Assembly: GCF_019204025.1 (NCBI RefSeq)
Contig: NZ_JAGSPB010000001.1
Location: forward strand, 434,001 to 498,000
Reading direction: 5' to 3'
Length of the DNA: 64,000 nt
DNA from: Erythrobacter ani
Lineage (GTDB): Bacteria > Pseudomonadota > Alphaproteobacteria > Sphingomonadales > Sphingomonadaceae
Of the stretch, positions 34,099 through 42,224 are shown piece by piece. The stretch's first letter is position 1. Every line of letters begins with the position of its first letter. Under the pieces are notes generated by a model. It saw nothing but the letters and a program-made list of their open reading frames with translations, did no database searches and had not been told where the DNA came from. Both the position numbers and the translations under genes were made by a program.

Positions 34099-35865
34099 TC
34101 AGTCGACCGAACAGGAGTAGGTGACGGTGACATTCTCGCCGGCATTGATGGTGCCAAGCGCAACGCCTGCGCCCGTCAAGCTGCCGACAGTGGGGCTGCC
34201 GCTAGGCGCACCGGCCGAAGCCGTCCCGCCAAATGTAAGCGTGCCGGTAGCGGGGCACGTGAGGCCGGCTCCAGGGCTATCGCTGACGATTGCACCGACG
34301 GCGGCATCCGGACCGGCATTCGAAACGGTCAAGACGTACGTGAGCGTGTCGCCAGACATGACACCATCGTTGTCATTGTTGGTCTTGGCAATCGACAGGT
34401 CGACCGATGGCGAGACCACGACAGTTGCGGTTGCCGTATCGGTATTGCCCGAGTTGAGCGCATCCTCGATCTGATAGGTGATTGTATATGTGCCCGCGGG
34501 AGTGTTGGCCGGCACATCGATCGTGCCATCGACGGTGCTGAGTACCGGAACGATGCTGCTGCCGCCGATCCCGCTTGCCGGAGTCACAACCGTGATGTCG
34601 ACATTGGCGAGGGTTGCTTGACCGCCGTTGAGCTCGTCATTCCCCAACACATCGATGACGTCGTCCGCCCCTGCTACTCCGTCGGAAACGGCAGCAGGAC
34701 CATCATTCACGGCATCAATTAATGGCGCGACGACCGTGACCTGCGCGGTTGCTCGGGAGCAGTTGGTCGGGTTCAGTTCTTCGCAGATCTGGTAGACGAT
34801 GTCGTAGGTTCCAGCAGGCGTGCCCGCAGGGACAGAGATATTGCCATCTGTGATGTCCAGAGTCGGAACCGGATCGCCCGGATTGACCGGGGTTGCGGCG
34901 GTGACGACGGTAATATCGACATTGCCGACATTGGCCGTGTTGGAGCCTACCCTGTCGTTCGGAAGAACGTTCAGTACATCGTCTGCTCCCGCAGTACCAT
35001 TGATGCCGCCCACGCTGTCACTGGTCGCAGCAATGGTCGCAGCGACGACTTCCACATCGATTGTAGCAGTCGCGCAATTGCCGGAATTGACCACATCACA
35101 GATCTGGTAGGTAATTTGGTAATCGTCCGCAGGCGTGCCTGCCGGGACCGATACTTGACCGGTCGTAATGTCGAGGGTCGGAACGGGGTCACCTGTGTTG
35201 ACCGGGGTTGCTGCAGTTACCACCGAAAGGGTGACATTGCCGCTCGCTCCGACAGAAGCTGCCACGCTATTGATAAAATCGCCGTCGAGAGCATTCTCGA
35301 TATTGGCCTGCCCAGCAGCCCCTGCGATTGGACCAAGCGTCTCATTGTCAGCACTGATCGCCGGCGCAGTAACAGTCACTGTGACAGTCGCATCATCGCA
35401 ATTGTCCGTGCGGCCCGCCTCGCAAATTGTGTAGTCGAATGAATATGTACCAGCCGGAGTGCCGGCGACGACGTCGACAGTCCCGTCATTGGTGTCGAAG
35501 GTCAGTTGACTAGGCACGGAGGAACCGCTTGCGACAGTGATGTCGACATCGCTTGCCGAAGGTACCGAGCCGTTGAAATCGTCGTTACCAAGGACGCTGA
35601 TTATGTCCGTGATGCCCGGCCCACCCGCAGTGGTGCTCGCGCTATCGTCATTTGGGGTGATGTTCGCCAGCAATGTGTCGGTGTCAGAAGCCGAATTGTT
35701 GGCTGTATTCGTATCGGTAGTTCCCGAAGGGGCCGCTACAGTCGCCGTATTCGACACTGATTGAGCGAAAGCCGTGCCGGGCATTGCAAGCGCCACCAAA
35801 GGCAACGCACTCGCGAACATCCGGCCCATTGGAAGGCGAAGTCCGAAGCTTCCTGTCACCTTCAT
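34099..35865 (-). CDS. Secreted tandem Ig-like repeat/DUF11 protein
   Basis: A 588-residue protein with a signal peptide ending near residue 34 (MPGTAFAQ). It holds four repeats of ~105 residues (about residues 70-485), each with a DVLxNDxLN-type motif, a VPAGTPAGTY strand and a YQIC segment. A C-terminal DUF11 domain follows (VDLSIAKTNNDNDGVMSG). The repeats resemble bacterial cadherin/VCBS-type adhesin modules. Three repeats carry a Cys pair spaced by eight (148/156, 256/264, 361/369); the fourth has lost both. It ends 30 bp before the next gene of the operon. Confidence 0.8.
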   Translation of the reverse strand: MKVTGSFGLRLPMGRMFASALPLVALAMPGTAFAQSVSNTATVAAPSGTTDTNTANNSASDTDTLLANITPNDDSASTTAGGPGITDIISVLGNDDFNGSVPSASDVDITVASGSSVPSQLTFDTNDGTVDVVAGTPAGTYSFDYTICEAGRTDNCDDATVTVTVTAPAISADNETLGPIAGAAGQANIENALDGDFINSVAASVGASGNVTLSVVTAATPVNTGDPVPTLDITTGQVSVPAGTPADDYQITYQICDVVNSGNCATATIDVEVVAATIAATSDSVGGINGTAGADDVLNVLPNDRVGSNTANVGNVDITVVTAATPVNPGDPVPTLDITDGNISVPAGTPAGTYDIVYQICEELNPTNCSRATAQVTVVAPLIDAVNDGPAAVSDGVAGADDVIDVLGNDELNGGQATLANVDITVVTPASGIGGSSIVPVLSTVDGTIDVPANTPAGTYTITYQIEDALNSGNTDTATATVVVSPSVDLSIAKTNNDNDGVMSGDTLTYVLTVSNAGPDAAVGAIVSDSPGAGLTCPATGTLTFGGTASAGAPSGSPTVGSLTGAGVALGTINAGENVTVTYSCSVD

Positions 35866-35896
35866 GTTCGAATTCCCCTGTTTGCAGAAAGTCATG

Positions 35897-37216
35897 TCAA
35901 TTCACCTGGCAAGAGTAAGAAAGAGTGGCCGACTGGCCATTATCGAGGGTGCCCAGCGTGATGCCGGTCCCGGAAAGATCTGAAAAAGCGAATGAGCCGG
36001 CAGGAGCGCCGTCGCCTGTAATTGTGACTACAGCGCCCGGATCGCAGGAAATCCCTGCACCCGGTGCGTCGGTTACTAGCGGCCCAACAGCTTCGTCCGG
36101 CCCGTTGTTCGTCACGGTCAAAGTGTAGGTGGTGGTCGAACCGGAGAAGACTTCATCCACGCCGTTCGACTTGACGATCGCGAGGTCCACCTGCGGAGAA
36201 ACCGTAATTGTGGCGACCGCGCTGTCGCAATTCGCGGGAACGCTGTTGATCTGGCAGATCGTGTAATCGACGGTGTAGGTGCCCGCTGGTGTCGCAGCAG
36301 CCACGCTTATTTCTCCACTGCTCTCGTCTAGAGTGACATTGGCATTCGTGGTTGCGTCTTGTGAAATCGTGACATTCGCCGTCGTAGCCGCGTCGCTACC
36401 GGCCGTGTTCGGATCATCCAGCGTGTCATTGCCAAGGACATTGAGCACATTGGTCTGACCATCAACTCCGTTTACTCCATCTTCGGAATCGTCCTGAGCG
36501 TCGATCGGAATGGGCGACCAATTGAAGTTCCAGAACGAAATGGTGTTGTTGCCGGAGATCCCGGAGTTCTTCCCGGCAAGCACTCGCACTTCATCGACCA
36601 ACACGCCGGCCGGAACGGTGACCTCGCCATAATTTAGAGTAAGATCCTGGCTCGCGCCGTTATTGTTGCGGCTGGCGACTTCCAAGGTCGTTGGCGAAAG
36701 CAGCTGCGCCGAGATGACGTTGCTGCCGTTGACGCTCGAGCCTGTGAAATATGCAGTCGAGACGTTCAGGGCCGTGCCCTGGTAGAAAAACTGGATGCGG
36801 TTTGTGTCCTGAAAATCCAAGCCGCCGATGCGGAACGTCAGGTTTTCGACACCGCGCGTGAAATCGATTGTGTAAAATGCAAAACGATTCTGGTTAACCG
36901 GGACATTCGTTGCTTGCAGGTAGAGGATCTGGATCCCGTTCTGGACCCGGTATTCGACCCCCCCGTTCCACCTACCGCCACCGTTAACCGAATAACCGAA
37001 ATCGAACTGCGCTCCGTTGTACGGCGTCGTTCCCGCGGCGCTGTCGCTGGCACGGTCTTGCAACGTCCCGGATGCGGTGTTGCTGCTATTTTGATCGGTG
37101 TTGAGCGGCACGCCGCCATTGTGGATATTGGCTTGCGCCCATGCCGAGGAAGAAGCAGCAAGAAGGGCGAACCCGAGCAATACGCGCACGAAGGCGCAGC
37201 GGATCGTGTTCGCCAT
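35897..37216 (-). CDS. Secreted protein with an N-terminal beta domain, one Ig-like repeat and DUF11
   Basis: A 439-residue protein. The start at 37216 (MANTIRCAFVRVLLGFALLAA) gives a signal peptide cleaved after AWAQA. Residues ~30-245 form a Gly/Asn-rich beta domain (GAQFDFGYSVNGGGRWNGG, FAFYTIDFTRGVENLTFRIG) that looks like a jelly-roll surface domain without a named family. An Ig-like repeat with NVLGNDTLDDPN and YTICQINSVPANC follows, then a C-terminal DUF11 domain (VDLAIVKSNGVDEVFSG) very similar to that of the next gene. It is the first gene of the operon, so its promoter should lie near 37220-37400. Confidence 0.78.
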   Translation of the reverse strand: MANTIRCAFVRVLLGFALLAASSSAWAQANIHNGGVPLNTDQNSSNTASGTLQDRASDSAAGTTPYNGAQFDFGYSVNGGGRWNGGVEYRVQNGIQILYLQATNVPVNQNRFAFYTIDFTRGVENLTFRIGGLDFQDTNRIQFFYQGTALNVSTAYFTGSSVNGSNVISAQLLSPTTLEVASRNNNGASQDLTLNYGEVTVPAGVLVDEVRVLAGKNSGISGNNTISFWNFNWSPIPIDAQDDSEDGVNGVDGQTNVLNVLGNDTLDDPNTAGSDAATTANVTISQDATTNANVTLDESSGEISVAAATPAGTYTVDYTICQINSVPANCDSAVATITVSPQVDLAIVKSNGVDEVFSGSTTTYTLTVTNNGPDEAVGPLVTDAPGAGISCDPGAVVTITGDGAPAGSFAFSDLSGTGITLGTLDNGQSATLSYSCQVN

Positions 37217-37355
37217 GCGAACACCCGCGGTCTTATCGCCTATTTCTGAACCGCCGTATCCGGCGAACTCGCACTGCATTTCCAAGCCTTCGAATAATCT
37301 TTGTTCATCAAGATCATTTCGTGAGGTGGGCGCAGCAGAATTGGGTAAGCACCGC

Positions 37356-37380
37356 CCCCCTCGGTGAAACTCCGAGGGGG
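37356..37380. promoter_or_regulatory. Perfect GC-rich hairpin upstream of the surface operon
   Basis: CCCCCTCGG (37356-37364) and CCGAGGGGG (37372-37380) form a 9-bp stem with a 7-nt loop, 140 bp upstream of the operon's first start codon. It may be a leader hairpin, an operator, or the terminator of a lost gene. Confidence 0.45.
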
Positions 37381-37664
37381 TAATGAACGGAAATGGTTAA
37401 CAAATCGGTTAGGGAGTTGCCCTAGGATGGGGCTAATGAATGCTTAGGTTCTTGTTGCTGGTCGCAAGCCAAAATCTCGAGGCGCCTCGGATTGTCTTAC
37501 GCCAGCGAATAGATGTGATCTGCTCCATCTCGGCTGCCCGTTCGGCACCGATGGTAAAGATGTTAGGTTGCGATTTACGGAGGATTTGGGCCTCGACGTT
37601 GTAACGAATGAACCAAATTCATGCTGAACTCCTCAAATACTGCAAGACCCATCGGCGCTCCTTG

Positions 37665-38620
37665 GCCAAGACGGATTACGGATCGTGCTGGAGGGCCTGC
37701 GCGGTAATAAGTCTATCGCCGACGAGATGAAGGATCTGCGCTTAGAGACGCACGATCTCAAGGAATGCGTGGCTGAACCTAATGCTGAGAACCGTCTGCT
37801 CAAACAAGCATCACGAGAATGGGCGAAGACGACGAATGAGGTATTCCGCATAAGAGTTGCTTGATGTCCACCGGATCGTCGAGATGGCACCGGAACATAG
37901 TGGGCTGGAGCCTAGGAAGCTGGGGATACGCTTCACTGGGGCGACGTGCGACTTCGTCTTGGAATCCACCATCTACCGCCTGCTCGAGGCCAATAATCCG
38001 ATCACCAGCTCCGCCTCCACTTTGATAATCGCGGCAGAAATGTTCCTAACCAAGACCTTCCGCCCGGACGAGATGTGACAGACTACTTCATCCACTTCGA
38101 TATCTCGCGGTGAAGCCGGGTCTACCTCTCGATCGTGCTCGGCGACTTCTCACGCAACATCATCGCCTGCAAGCTAGGTATTACCAAGTGGGCCGAAACC
38201 TCTCCGCGACGCTCAGCTTATAATTGCCGGCTCGGGCTTTGACCACGTCAGCGCGCTGCACAGGCCGCGCCTGCTCGGTGCCAATGGCGCCAGCTAGATT
38301 GCTGGCGAGCTGACCGACTACATTAAGTCCAACAGAATATTTCATGTGCGCGATGCACCATTCCATCCGCAGTCCCAGGGCAAGATCGAGCGCTGACGCA
38401 GGGCACTCAAGAACCGAATCCGGTTGGACAACTACGTTATGCACGGGTGACCATGGGCATCAGATCGAGGCCTTCGTCGAGCGCCGCAATCAGCGGCGCC
38501 ACCACAATTACCTCGGAAATGTGACACTCGCCGATTCCTACTCCAAATGGCACCTGCCATCATAAAACGACGAGGAAGGATCAAGAGGCAGACACTCGAA
38601 TACGGCAGCTTGTAAAATCG
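37665..38620 (+). pseudogene. Degenerate IS3-family transposase (orfA/orfB remnant)
   Basis: Pieces of an IS3-type transposase survive on the forward strand in several frames. An orfA part reads VLEGLRGNKSIADE then MKDLRLETHDLKE, with the segment between them missing. An orfB part reads LDVHRIVEMAPEHSGLEPRKL and ESTIYRLLEANNPITS. DDE-domain fragments follow: VYLSIVLGDFSRNIIACKL and HVRDAPFHPQSQGKIER. These are broken by stops (for example after FRPDEM and KIER) and frameshifts. No intact terminal repeats were found. The element is dead and marks old insertion activity in the island. Confidence 0.75.
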
Positions 38621-38938
38621 CAAGTTCGCCGCCCAAATGCCCCACCAAGACGAAGCCGGACTCGGCAAACCTCCGCCGCAGCTCGTGTCAGAAGTTCTGA
38701 TGCGAGACAGCTGCCAATCCCGCTGTCGATCAATCGTAGCATCCAACGCTGCAAGCTCGGCAACAGCCCTCAATGCAGCCAATCTAACCAACCAACACGG
38801 TGTTGAATTCATGCTTGTAAAAACCGAAACCAAACAAAGAGATGACACAATGCTCTGCCACAGTTTGTCGTCTTAAGCAGTCTCAGCTTGCAACAGGCTT
38901 CGCACTTCACAAAGGTCTGGTCACAACCTCAGCTCATA
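38621..38938. other. Non-coding tail of the island
   Basis: About 320 bp between the transposase remnant and the right repeat, with only short open frames and no recognisable protein. It could be old IS or island-end DNA. Confidence 0.35.
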
Positions 38939-38953
38939 CCGCGCCCACCATTG
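38939..38953 (+). repeat. Right attachment-site repeat (attR-like)
   Basis: An exact copy of the 15 bp at the tRNA-Val 3' end (CCGCGCCCACCATTG), here with no tRNA attached. It ends 26 bp before the TetR gene stop codon. Confidence 0.72.
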
Positions 38954-38979
38954 CTTCGGCTCGGAAAATTGGCGATCGC

Positions 38980-39630
38980 TCAGTCGCCCTTGGCGATACC
39001 GTTTGCGAGTAATGCGTTTACCGCGCCCGCGATTTCGACAGAGGTCCGCACATCCTCATTGTCGCTCCACACAGCGTAGCGTAGCCCGACAAATACGTTC
39101 ATTCCCATCACCGCCCACGCCTCTAGCTCGCCAAGCCCTGTTCGAAATTCACCAGCAGCGGATCCCGCTTCAAGTCGAGCCCGAATACGATCGGCGATCG
39201 TTTCGTAATGTGCGCGGTAGCTTTCCGGGTCGACGAATTCGGCTTCGTCGATAATGCGATATATTTCCTTATGCTCGCGCGCGAAATCGAGGAATGCAGC
39301 AAGAGCCGCCTGCTCGATCTCCAGCGCGCTCATATTCGGCACAAGCGCCGATCGTGCACTCGATTTAACGTTCTCGCTCATGTCCGCAACGAGTGCGCGG
39401 AACAGCGCGTCCTTGCTATCGAAGTAAGTGTAGAAACTGCCCAGCGCGACGCCGGCGCGGCGGGTGATCGAACTGACGGACGCTTCGTGAAAACCCTTCT
39501 CACCGAATTCCACGGCCGAGGCATCAAGCAATTTGCGCAGCGTACGCCGTCCGCGCTCTGTGCGCGGGATCTTTGCATCCGTTGACGCCCCGTCTGCGAC
39601 TTTGGTCGGGCTGCCCCCTCGATCCGTCAT
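38980..39630 (-). CDS. TetR/AcrR-family transcriptional regulator
   Basis: A 216-residue protein with a TetR DNA-binding domain at about residues 26-75: RTLRKLLDASAVEFGEKGFH, then the helix-turn-helix ASVSSITRRAGVALGSFYTYF. The C-terminal half is a helical ligand-binding domain. It is divergent from a TonB-dependent receptor, and a perfect palindrome lies between the two starts, so it most likely represses the receptor gene and itself. The inducer is unknown; many sphingomonad TetR-receptor pairs concern aromatic or lipid-like nutrients. Confidence 0.9.
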   Translation of the reverse strand: MTDRGGSPTKVADGASTDAKIPRTERGRRTLRKLLDASAVEFGEKGFHEASVSSITRRAGVALGSFYTYFDSKDALFRALVADMSENVKSSARSALVPNMSALEIEQAALAAFLDFAREHKEIYRIIDEAEFVDPESYRAHYETIADRIRARLEAGSAAGEFRTGLGELEAWAVMGMNVFVGLRYAVWSDNEDVRTSVEIAGAVNALLANGIAKGD

Positions 39631-39687
39631 TCGCTACTCCTCCCACGCTGGCACTAAGGGCGCAAGCGGTCTTGCACAAGACTAAAC

Positions 39688-39710
39688 TTGAAAGTTGGTT
39701 CAACTTTCAA
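39688..39710. promoter_or_regulatory. TetR operator palindrome
   Basis: TTGAAAGTTG-GTT-CAACTTTCAA: perfect 10-bp arms around 3 bp, 58 bp from the TetR start and 41 bp from the receptor start. The size and symmetry suit a TetR dimer site controlling both divergent genes. Confidence 0.75.
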
Positions 39711-39750
39711 TACTTAGAGCGCACAAGGGTTTTTGGGAGAGGGCCAACCT

Positions 39751-42120
39751 ATGAATATGATGTTCGTCACACGCGCTGCACTGTTCTCAGGCTGCGCAAG
39801 CTTAGCGATGCTCGCGGCGCCTGCCGCAGCGCAAGAGAGCGAGCCGTCGGGCGCTCCCGGCGACGAAGACGCCGCGCCGCCCATGATGGAAACACAGGGC
39901 CAGGGCATGATCGTGACCGCAAGGCGGCGCGAAGAGCGTTTGGCCGATGTTCCGCTTTCGATAACGGCAATCACCGGAGAGGCGCTGGAACAGCAGGGCG
40001 TGCTCGAACTGACCCAGATCGCACAGCAGGTGCCAAATATTACACTCGAGGTCAGCCGCGGCACGAACACAACGCTGACGGCTTTCATCCGCGGGGTAGG
40101 CCAGCAGGATCCAGTCGCCGGATTCGAGGCGGGCGTCGGTTTGTATGTCGACGACGTCTATCTCAACCGCCCGCAAGCAGCCGTACTTGACGTGTATGAC
40201 GTGGAGCGCATCGAGGTGCTTCGCGGGCCACAAGGCACGCTCTACGGCCGCAACACGATCGGCGGCGCAATCAAGTACGTGACGGCTGAGCTGCCCGACG
40301 ATCCCAGCCTTTCGATCAGAGGCACCTATGGGTCGTTCGACCAGGCCGATCTTATCATCACCGGCTCGACCCCGCTCACCGACACATTGAAGATTGGCGC
40401 GAGCGGCGCGCGGCTTTCACGTGGCGGGTTTGGCGACAACCTCAATCTCGGCACGGAAAACTACAACAAGGACGTGTGGGCCGCACGCGGGACCCTCGAA
40501 TTCGACAACGGCCCTGTGTTCGTTCGGCTATCTGGCGATTACATTATCGACGAGAGCGAAGCGCGGCAGGGCACACGCTTGATACCCGGACTGCTCTCGG
40601 GCGCCCCGGTTCTCGACGACGTTTTCGACACGCGGGCTGGTCTGGACATTGTGGAACAGGAGGTCGAGGCCTATGGCGGCGCGCTGAATATCGCGATCGA
40701 ATTGACCGAAACGATCACGCTGAAATCGATCACCGGCTACCGCGAAGACAAATCGACCACGCCGATCGACTTCGACAGTCTGCCTGCCGCCGACCTCGAC
40801 GTCCCGGCCATCTACGAAAACGATCAGTTCAGCCAGGAATTGCAGCTTCTTTACGAAGGCGACCGGCTCTCGGGCGTTCTTGGTTTTTACTATCTCGACG
40901 CCGACGCCTTCACCGCCTTCGACGTCGCGCTTTTCACGACCGGCGACTTCATCGGCCTTCCGGGATTGAACGCGCAAACCCTGGGCGATGTGGGCACGCA
41001 GACATGGTCGGTGTTCGGTGATTTCACTTTCGACGTTACCGATACGCTGAGCGTCTCGCTAGGCGGTCGCTATACGAATGACGAGCGGACCAGCCGCGTC
41101 CTGCGGACCACCTTCATCGGCGGGTTCTCCGATTTGTTCGATCCGAACAGTGCGGCGATCCCGATTGCGGTGACCAGCGATTTCGAAGGCAGTGAGACGT
41201 TCGAAGATTTCAACCCGCGCGCATCGATCAGCTATCAGCCAACGCCGGATCACAACTTTTACTTCACTTTCAGTCAGGGTTTCAAAGGCGGCGGCTTCGA
41301 CCCGCGCGGCCAGACGACTGCGGCACCGGATCTCGATGGCGATGGCGATATCGATTTCGATGATCAGTTCGAATTCTTGCGCTTCGAGCCCGAAACTGTG
41401 GACAGCTATGAACTGGGCTGGAAGGCCTCGTTGCTGGATAACCGCCTCAACATCGCAATTGCGGGCTTCCTTGGCCAGTATGACGACGTGCAGATCCCCG
41501 GCTCCGTCGGGCTCGACACCAATGGCGACGGCGTGAACGACAGCTTTATCGGGATCACTTCGAACGCGGCCAGCGCGGACGTCAACGGGATCGAATTTGA
41601 AGGCAACGCTCTGGTCGGGCGGGATTTCGCGGGCGAGGGAAGCAGGCTGAACGTCAACTGGTCGCTCGGTATTCTCGACGCCGAATTCAACACCTTCATC
41701 GACGCTTTCGGCAACGACGTTGCCGACGAGAGGGTGTTCCAGAACACCCCCGATATCACCGGTCACATGGGCTTCGTGCTAGGCATTCCTGCAGCCGACG
41801 GAATCATCGATTTCCTCGGCAATGCTTCGCTCCGTTCGGATGCCAGCCAGTTCGAAGTGCCGAACCCCTTCCTCGACCAAGATGGTTTTGTGTTGGTCGA
41901 TGCGAGCATCGTCTACACCGCCGATAGCGGACGGTTCTCGATCGGTGCGCACGGCAAGAACCTGTTCGACAAAGAGTACATCGTTGCCGGATACAACTTC
42001 GTCGCGGGCGGCACGCCTCCCGGCACACCGTTCGTTCCAACACTCGGCCTCGAAGGCACTTTGACGGGTTTCTACGGCGACCCGCGCAGGTTCTACGTTA
42101 CGGCCGAAGTCAACTTCTGA
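39751..42120 (+). CDS. TonB-dependent outer-membrane receptor
   Basis: A 789-residue receptor. The start at 39751 (MNMMFVTRAALF) gives a signal peptide ending APAAAQE. The plug domain begins with IVTARRREERLADVPLSIT and includes IRGVGQQDP, GLYVDDVYLNRPQ and VLRGPQGTLYGRNTIGGAIKYVT, typical of the large sphingomonad TonB-receptor group. The beta-barrel ends in RRFYVTAEVNF with a terminal Phe. It imports an unknown scarce nutrient using TonB energy. It is divergent from tetR and probably under its control. Confidence 0.94.
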   Translation: MNMMFVTRAALFSGCASLAMLAAPAAAQESEPSGAPGDEDAAPPMMETQGQGMIVTARRREERLADVPLSITAITGEALEQQGVLELTQIAQQVPNITLEVSRGTNTTLTAFIRGVGQQDPVAGFEAGVGLYVDDVYLNRPQAAVLDVYDVERIEVLRGPQGTLYGRNTIGGAIKYVTAELPDDPSLSIRGTYGSFDQADLIITGSTPLTDTLKIGASGARLSRGGFGDNLNLGTENYNKDVWAARGTLEFDNGPVFVRLSGDYIIDESEARQGTRLIPGLLSGAPVLDDVFDTRAGLDIVEQEVEAYGGALNIAIELTETITLKSITGYREDKSTTPIDFDSLPAADLDVPAIYENDQFSQELQLLYEGDRLSGVLGFYYLDADAFTAFDVALFTTGDFIGLPGLNAQTLGDVGTQTWSVFGDFTFDVTDTLSVSLGGRYTNDERTSRVLRTTFIGGFSDLFDPNSAAIPIAVTSDFEGSETFEDFNPRASISYQPTPDHNFYFTFSQGFKGGGFDPRGQTTAAPDLDGDGDIDFDDQFEFLRFEPETVDSYELGWKASLLDNRLNIAIAGFLGQYDDVQIPGSVGLDTNGDGVNDSFIGITSNAASADVNGIEFEGNALVGRDFAGEGSRLNVNWSLGILDAEFNTFIDAFGNDVADERVFQNTPDITGHMGFVLGIPAADGIIDFLGNASLRSDASQFEVPNPFLDQDGFVLVDASIVYTADSGRFSIGAHGKNLFDKEYIVAGYNFVAGGTPPGTPFVPTLGLEGTLTGFYGDPRRFYVTAEVNF

Positions 42121-42136
42121 CCCTCTCTCCAGGGGA

Positions 42137-42167
42137 CCGGGGAGCGCCGCGAAAACGTGCTCTCCGG
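42137..42167 (+). terminator. Terminator-like hairpin after the TonB receptor gene
   Basis: CCGGGGAGC (42137-42145) pairs with GCTCTCCGG (42159-42167) through one G-T pair, 17 bp after the receptor stop. There is no clear U-run, so it may be a weak or Rho-assisted terminator. Confidence 0.4.
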
Positions 42168-42224
42168 CCCCAACCTCTTCTGCGCACTTTCAAATGTCAT
42201 GCGAAGCGGGCATAGGCGCTCCCC

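Larger units (their letters stand above)
25377..38953. mobile_element. Genomic island integrated at tRNA-Val, without a visible integrase
   Basis: A 13.6-kb segment bounded by exact 15-bp direct copies of CCGCGCCCACCATTG, the tRNA-Val 3' end plus TTG (25377-25391 and 38939-38953). Inside are genes unlike the housekeeping flanks: a DUF4910/AAC(3)-like pair, coding debris, a large surface-protein operon and a ruined IS3 transposase. tRNA 3' ends are the usual targets of tyrosine recombinases, and the duplication is the expected footprint. I find no integrase, so the element is probably decayed and no longer mobile by itself. Confidence 0.7.

Noticed and set aside
25377..38953. Prophage
   Set aside because: No capsid, tail, portal, terminase or lysis genes are seen between the repeats; it is better called a genomic island.
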